Origin: an uncultured Bacteroidia bacterium | Lineage (GTDB): Bacteria; Bacteroidota; Bacteroidia; Bacteroidales; UBA932 | DNA: 8,899 nucleotides | Assembly (NCBI GenBank): GCA_902767355.1 | Contig: CACXHG010000208.1 | Location: 1-8,899, forward strand | Direction of reading: 5' to 3' | Made by a program: the position numbers and the translations under genes | Notes under the pieces: model-generated | What the model was told of the DNA's origin: nothing | The model's input: only the letters and a program-made list of their open reading frames with translations | The model's database searches: none | Shown: positions 7,006-8,899 of the stretch, in pieces | How positions within the stretch are numbered: position 1 is the first letter of the stretch | Layout: the number at the start of each line of letters is the position of its first letter

Positions 7006-7030
7006 AGAAAAAGACGCGCAGCCGCATCTT
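7006..7030 (-). terminator. Rho-independent terminator of the CBM9-like gene
   Basis: Read on the minus strand, AAGATGCG (7030-7023), loop GCTG and CGCGTCTT (7018-7011) form an 8-bp stem with one G-U pair, followed at once by TTTCT so that the run of T is five long. The same sequence on the plus strand has a C-A mismatch in place of the G-U pair, so it works best for minus-strand transcripts. It lies 31 bases after the stop codon of the gene at 7061-7720 and should insulate vapBC from that gene. Confidence 0.72.
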
Positions 7031-7060
7031 CGTTTTTGAATTCCCTTCCTGATATTTGAA

Positions 7061-7720
7061 CTATTCAAAAACAAGTTCGCCGAAATACTCGGGGCGGTGG
7101 AAGTCGGGCTGGGGGCAGCCTATGGGATTCCAGCTTATAAAGTGAGGAGTGGGCATGTTGTCGCCGCACTTGTAGAAGTTGGCGCGCAGCGTCTTGCCGG
7201 ACATGGCAGCGCCGTCGAGGCCGTAGATGTCAAAGGGAATCGCCATGGTCAGGCTCCAGCACTGCCGGCCACCCTCTTTCACCACCCGGGCAGAGCCCAG
7301 CGAAGCCACCCTGCGGATGCGGCTTATCACCGAGTCGTCGAAGTTGTGGCGATGGCCGCGGTCCGGGCCGCAGGCGAAGGTACCGTGGCCGATGCAGGTC
7401 ATCTCGACATTGTAATAATCGGGCTTGGAAAGGTCCGGCGTCATAAAGAATTCCACGCAGGAGTCGGTCCAGGGCTCGCTGCCGTAGTCGCATTCGAAGG
7501 TGCCGCGCACGCCTTTTTCCACCACGCGGAACTGCAGGAATATCTCGTCGCAGTTGTGGGCGATCCTGAAGCTGACTCTCGGGCAATAGGGATATTCCTT
7601 CCAGTTGACGCAGTCGAGCTTGTGTGCCTGAACGCTGCGGCGATTGAAATATTTGATGACTTCTTCCATTTTCGCCCCCTTCGGGAGAGAATTCTTAACG
7701 ACTTTGAGTGATTTTGACAT
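7061..7720 (-). CDS. CBM9-like carbohydrate-binding domain protein, no signal peptide
   Basis: This 219-residue protein resembles the family 9-like carbohydrate-binding domains common in Bacteroidota. The matching blocks are NWKEYPYCPRVSF (Trp40 in NW), the W84-T-DSCVEFF block, a YYNVEMTCIGHG stretch, and the ending PHFISWNP...PDFHRPEYFGELVFE (FHRPEYFG at 207-214). The domain fills nearly the whole protein, so no catalytic module is attached. It has ten cysteines and no signal peptide or lipobox, which points to a cytoplasmic location, unusual for a sugar-binding module. Its ligand is unknown. The ATG at 7720 is preferred: a longer reading would use TTG at 7732, and an ATG at 7669, preceded by a G-rich AGGGGGC that could mimic a ribosome site, would lose residues that look like the family N-terminus. 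It diverges from ppdK across 76 bp and is followed by its own terminator. Confidence 0.75.
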   Translation of the reverse strand: MSKSLKVVKNSLPKGAKMEEVIKYFNRRSVQAHKLDCVNWKEYPYCPRVSFRIAHNCDEIFLQFRVVEKGVRGTFECDYGSEPWTDSCVEFFMTPDLSKPDYYNVEMTCIGHGTFACGPDRGHRHNFDDSVISRIRRVASLGSARVVKEGGRQCWSLTMAIPFDIYGLDGAAMSGKTLRANFYKCGDNMPTPHFISWNPIGCPQPDFHRPEYFGELVFE

Positions 7721-7747
7721 ATATTCTGACAATTATTATTATTTTTG
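7713..7747 (+). promoter_or_regulatory. Candidate ppdK promoter (-33 TTTG, -7 TATTTTTG)
   Basis: TATTTTTG at 7740-7747 matches TAnnTTTG. The TTTG at 7713-7716 lies 23 bases upstream, at the upper edge of the usual spacing. Transcription would start near 7752, leaving a leader of about 45 bases that is strongly A/T-rich and has no Shine-Dalgarno sequence, as is common for well-expressed genes in this phylum. The -33 element falls inside the first codons of the divergent CBM9-like gene. Confidence 0.6.
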
Positions 7748-7796
7748 CGGAATGAGTGTACGAAATTAATAACTAATAAATACTAAATCAATTTTT

Positions 7797-8899
7797 ATGA
7801 CAAAAAGAGTTTATCGTTTTGGCGGCAAGAGCGCAGACGGCAACGGCAAGATGCGCGAATTGCTGGGCGGCAAGGGTGCTAACCTTGCGGAAATGTGTCT
7901 TCTGGGAATGCCCGTTCCCGCAGGTTTTACTATCACCACCGAGTGCTGCACCGAGTATTTCAACCTCGGCGGCCAGTTCCCCGCAGAGCTTGAGGGCGAG
8001 GTGAAGGCAGCCCTGGAGGCTACCGAAGCTGTTATGGGCCGCAAGTTCGGCGACGCAAAGGATCCCCTTCTGGTATCCTGCCGCAGCGGTGCCCGCAGTT
8101 CTATGCCCGGTATGATGGAGACCGTGCTGAACATCGGTCTCTGCAGCAAAACCATCCCCGGCCTGATCGCCAAGACCAAGAATCCCCGCTTCGTATATGA
8201 CGCATACCGCCGTCTGATCATGATGTACTCGGACGTGGTTATGGAGAAAGCCGAGGGCATCGAGCCCGAAGACGGCAAGGGCATCCGCGTCCAGCTGGAC
8301 AATATGATGGCCGAGGTCAAGGAAAAGAAAGGCTACAAGCTCGACACCGAGCTCACCGAGCAGGATCTCGTCGAGCTCTGCGACGCTTTCAAGAAGAGAG
8401 TTAAAGACGTGCTTGGCAAAGAATTCCCCGACGACGCATACGCACAGCTCTGGGGCGGCATCGGCGCCGTGTTCAAATCCTGGAACGGCAAGCGCGCCAT
8501 CGCCTACCGCCGCATCGAGGGTATCCCCGACGACTGGGGCACGGCCGTGACCGTAATGAGTATGGTATTCGGCAATATGGGTGACACTTCCGCTACCGGC
8601 GTGGCATTCAGCCGCAACCCCGCCACCGGCGACAACAAGTTCTACGGCGAGTGGCTGGTCAACGCACAGGGCGAGGACGTGGTTGCAGGTATCCGCACCC
8701 CCAACCCTCTGAACGAAGCCACCAAGACCGAGCACAACAAGGATCTCCCTTCACTGGAGAAGGCAATGCCCGAGGTTTACAAAGAGCTGGACACCATCCG
8801 CTGCAACCTCGAGAAGCACTACAACGATATGCAGGACATCGAGTTCACCATCCAGGAGGGCAAACTCTGGATGCTCCAGTGCCGCGTGGGCAAGCGTAC
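7797..8899 (+). CDS. ppdK: Pyruvate, phosphate dikinase (5' part, cut by window edge)
   Basis: PPDK interconverts pyruvate, ATP and phosphate with phosphoenolpyruvate, AMP and pyrophosphate, in glycolysis or gluconeogenesis. Only 367 codons plus two bases are visible, out of a usual 870-910. They cover the ATP-grasp nucleotide-binding domain: GGKGANLAEM (Lys26), PVPAGFTITTE, CRSGARSSMPGMMET (Arg96), WGTAVTVMSMVFGNMGDTSATGVAFSRNPATG, and DIEFTIQEGKLWMLQCRVGKR (Glu349, Gln361, Arg363). These match the ATP-binding residues known from the Clostridium symbiosum enzyme. The phosphohistidine and PEP-binding domains lie beyond the right edge. The ATG at 7797 gives the expected MTKRVYRFGGKSADG start. 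All 15 isoleucine codons are ATC, unlike the other genes here, which fits high expression. The reading frame is intact to the last base. Confidence 0.96.
   Translation, partial: MTKRVYRFGGKSADGNGKMRELLGGKGANLAEMCLLGMPVPAGFTITTECCTEYFNLGGQFPAELEGEVKAALEATEAVMGRKFGDAKDPLLVSCRSGARSSMPGMMETVLNIGLCSKTIPGLIAKTKNPRFVYDAYRRLIMMYSDVVMEKAEGIEPEDGKGIRVQLDNMMAEVKEKKGYKLDTELTEQDLVELCDAFKKRVKDVLGKEFPDDAYAQLWGGIGAVFKSWNGKRAIAYRRIEGIPDDWGTAVTVMSMVFGNMGDTSATGVAFSRNPATGDNKFYGEWLVNAQGEDVVAGIRTPNPLNEATKTEHNKDLPSLEKAMPEVYKELDTIRCNLEKHYNDMQDIEFTIQEGKLWMLQCRVGKR

Noticed and set aside
7752..7769. Five-codon mini-ORF (MSVRN) in the ppdK leader
   Set aside because: It starts at or near the predicted transcription start, has no ribosome site and shows no leader-peptide logic; it is most likely chance.
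7788..8735. Minus-strand open frame of 315 codons opposite ppdK
   Set aside because: It lies wholly over conserved PPDK codons and its start and end do not fit any promoter or neighbour.

Overview
The window most likely comes from a fairly GC-rich member of the Bacteroidota, probably a gut-type Bacteroidales. Four things suggest this: TAnnTTTG-type -7 promoter boxes in several intergenic gaps, a general lack of Shine-Dalgarno sequences, a single-chain PurL with a fused glutaminase domain, and two families common in that phylum (a DUF4434-like lipoprotein and a CBM9-like protein). Genus-level placement is not possible from the sequence alone.

Layout from left to right. The last codons of an apparent upstream gene (1-45) are followed by a Tat-type lipoprotein with a DUF4434-like barrel domain (55-1140, +). 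A strong hairpin at 1178-1213 separates it from the convergent purL (1234-4896, -). purL and folC (4946-6217, +) diverge from a 49-bp gap that holds opposed -7 boxes and a 14-bp perfect palindrome. folC starts at GTG only four bases after its -7 box, so its mRNA is probably leaderless. folC then runs tail to tail, with a 20-bp overlap, into a vapBC-type toxin-antitoxin pair on the minus strand (6198-6853). The pair has its own -7 box and a palindromic candidate operator. A minus-strand terminator (7006-7030) insulates it from a CBM9-like protein gene (7061-7720, -), which diverges from ppdK (7797 to the right edge, +, truncated).

Functionally the window is mostly core metabolism: purine synthesis (PurL), folate synthesis and polyglutamylation (FolC), and the phosphoenolpyruvate/pyruvate node (PPDK). 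Carbohydrate-related accessory genes and one toxin-antitoxin module are interspersed. The purL/folC pairing is metabolically sensible, because de novo purine synthesis consumes formyl-folates. I see no CRISPR array, tRNA, rRNA, insertion sequence or prophage. I also see no convincing new multi-gene system; the interest lies in the regulatory architecture and in two poorly characterised proteins.
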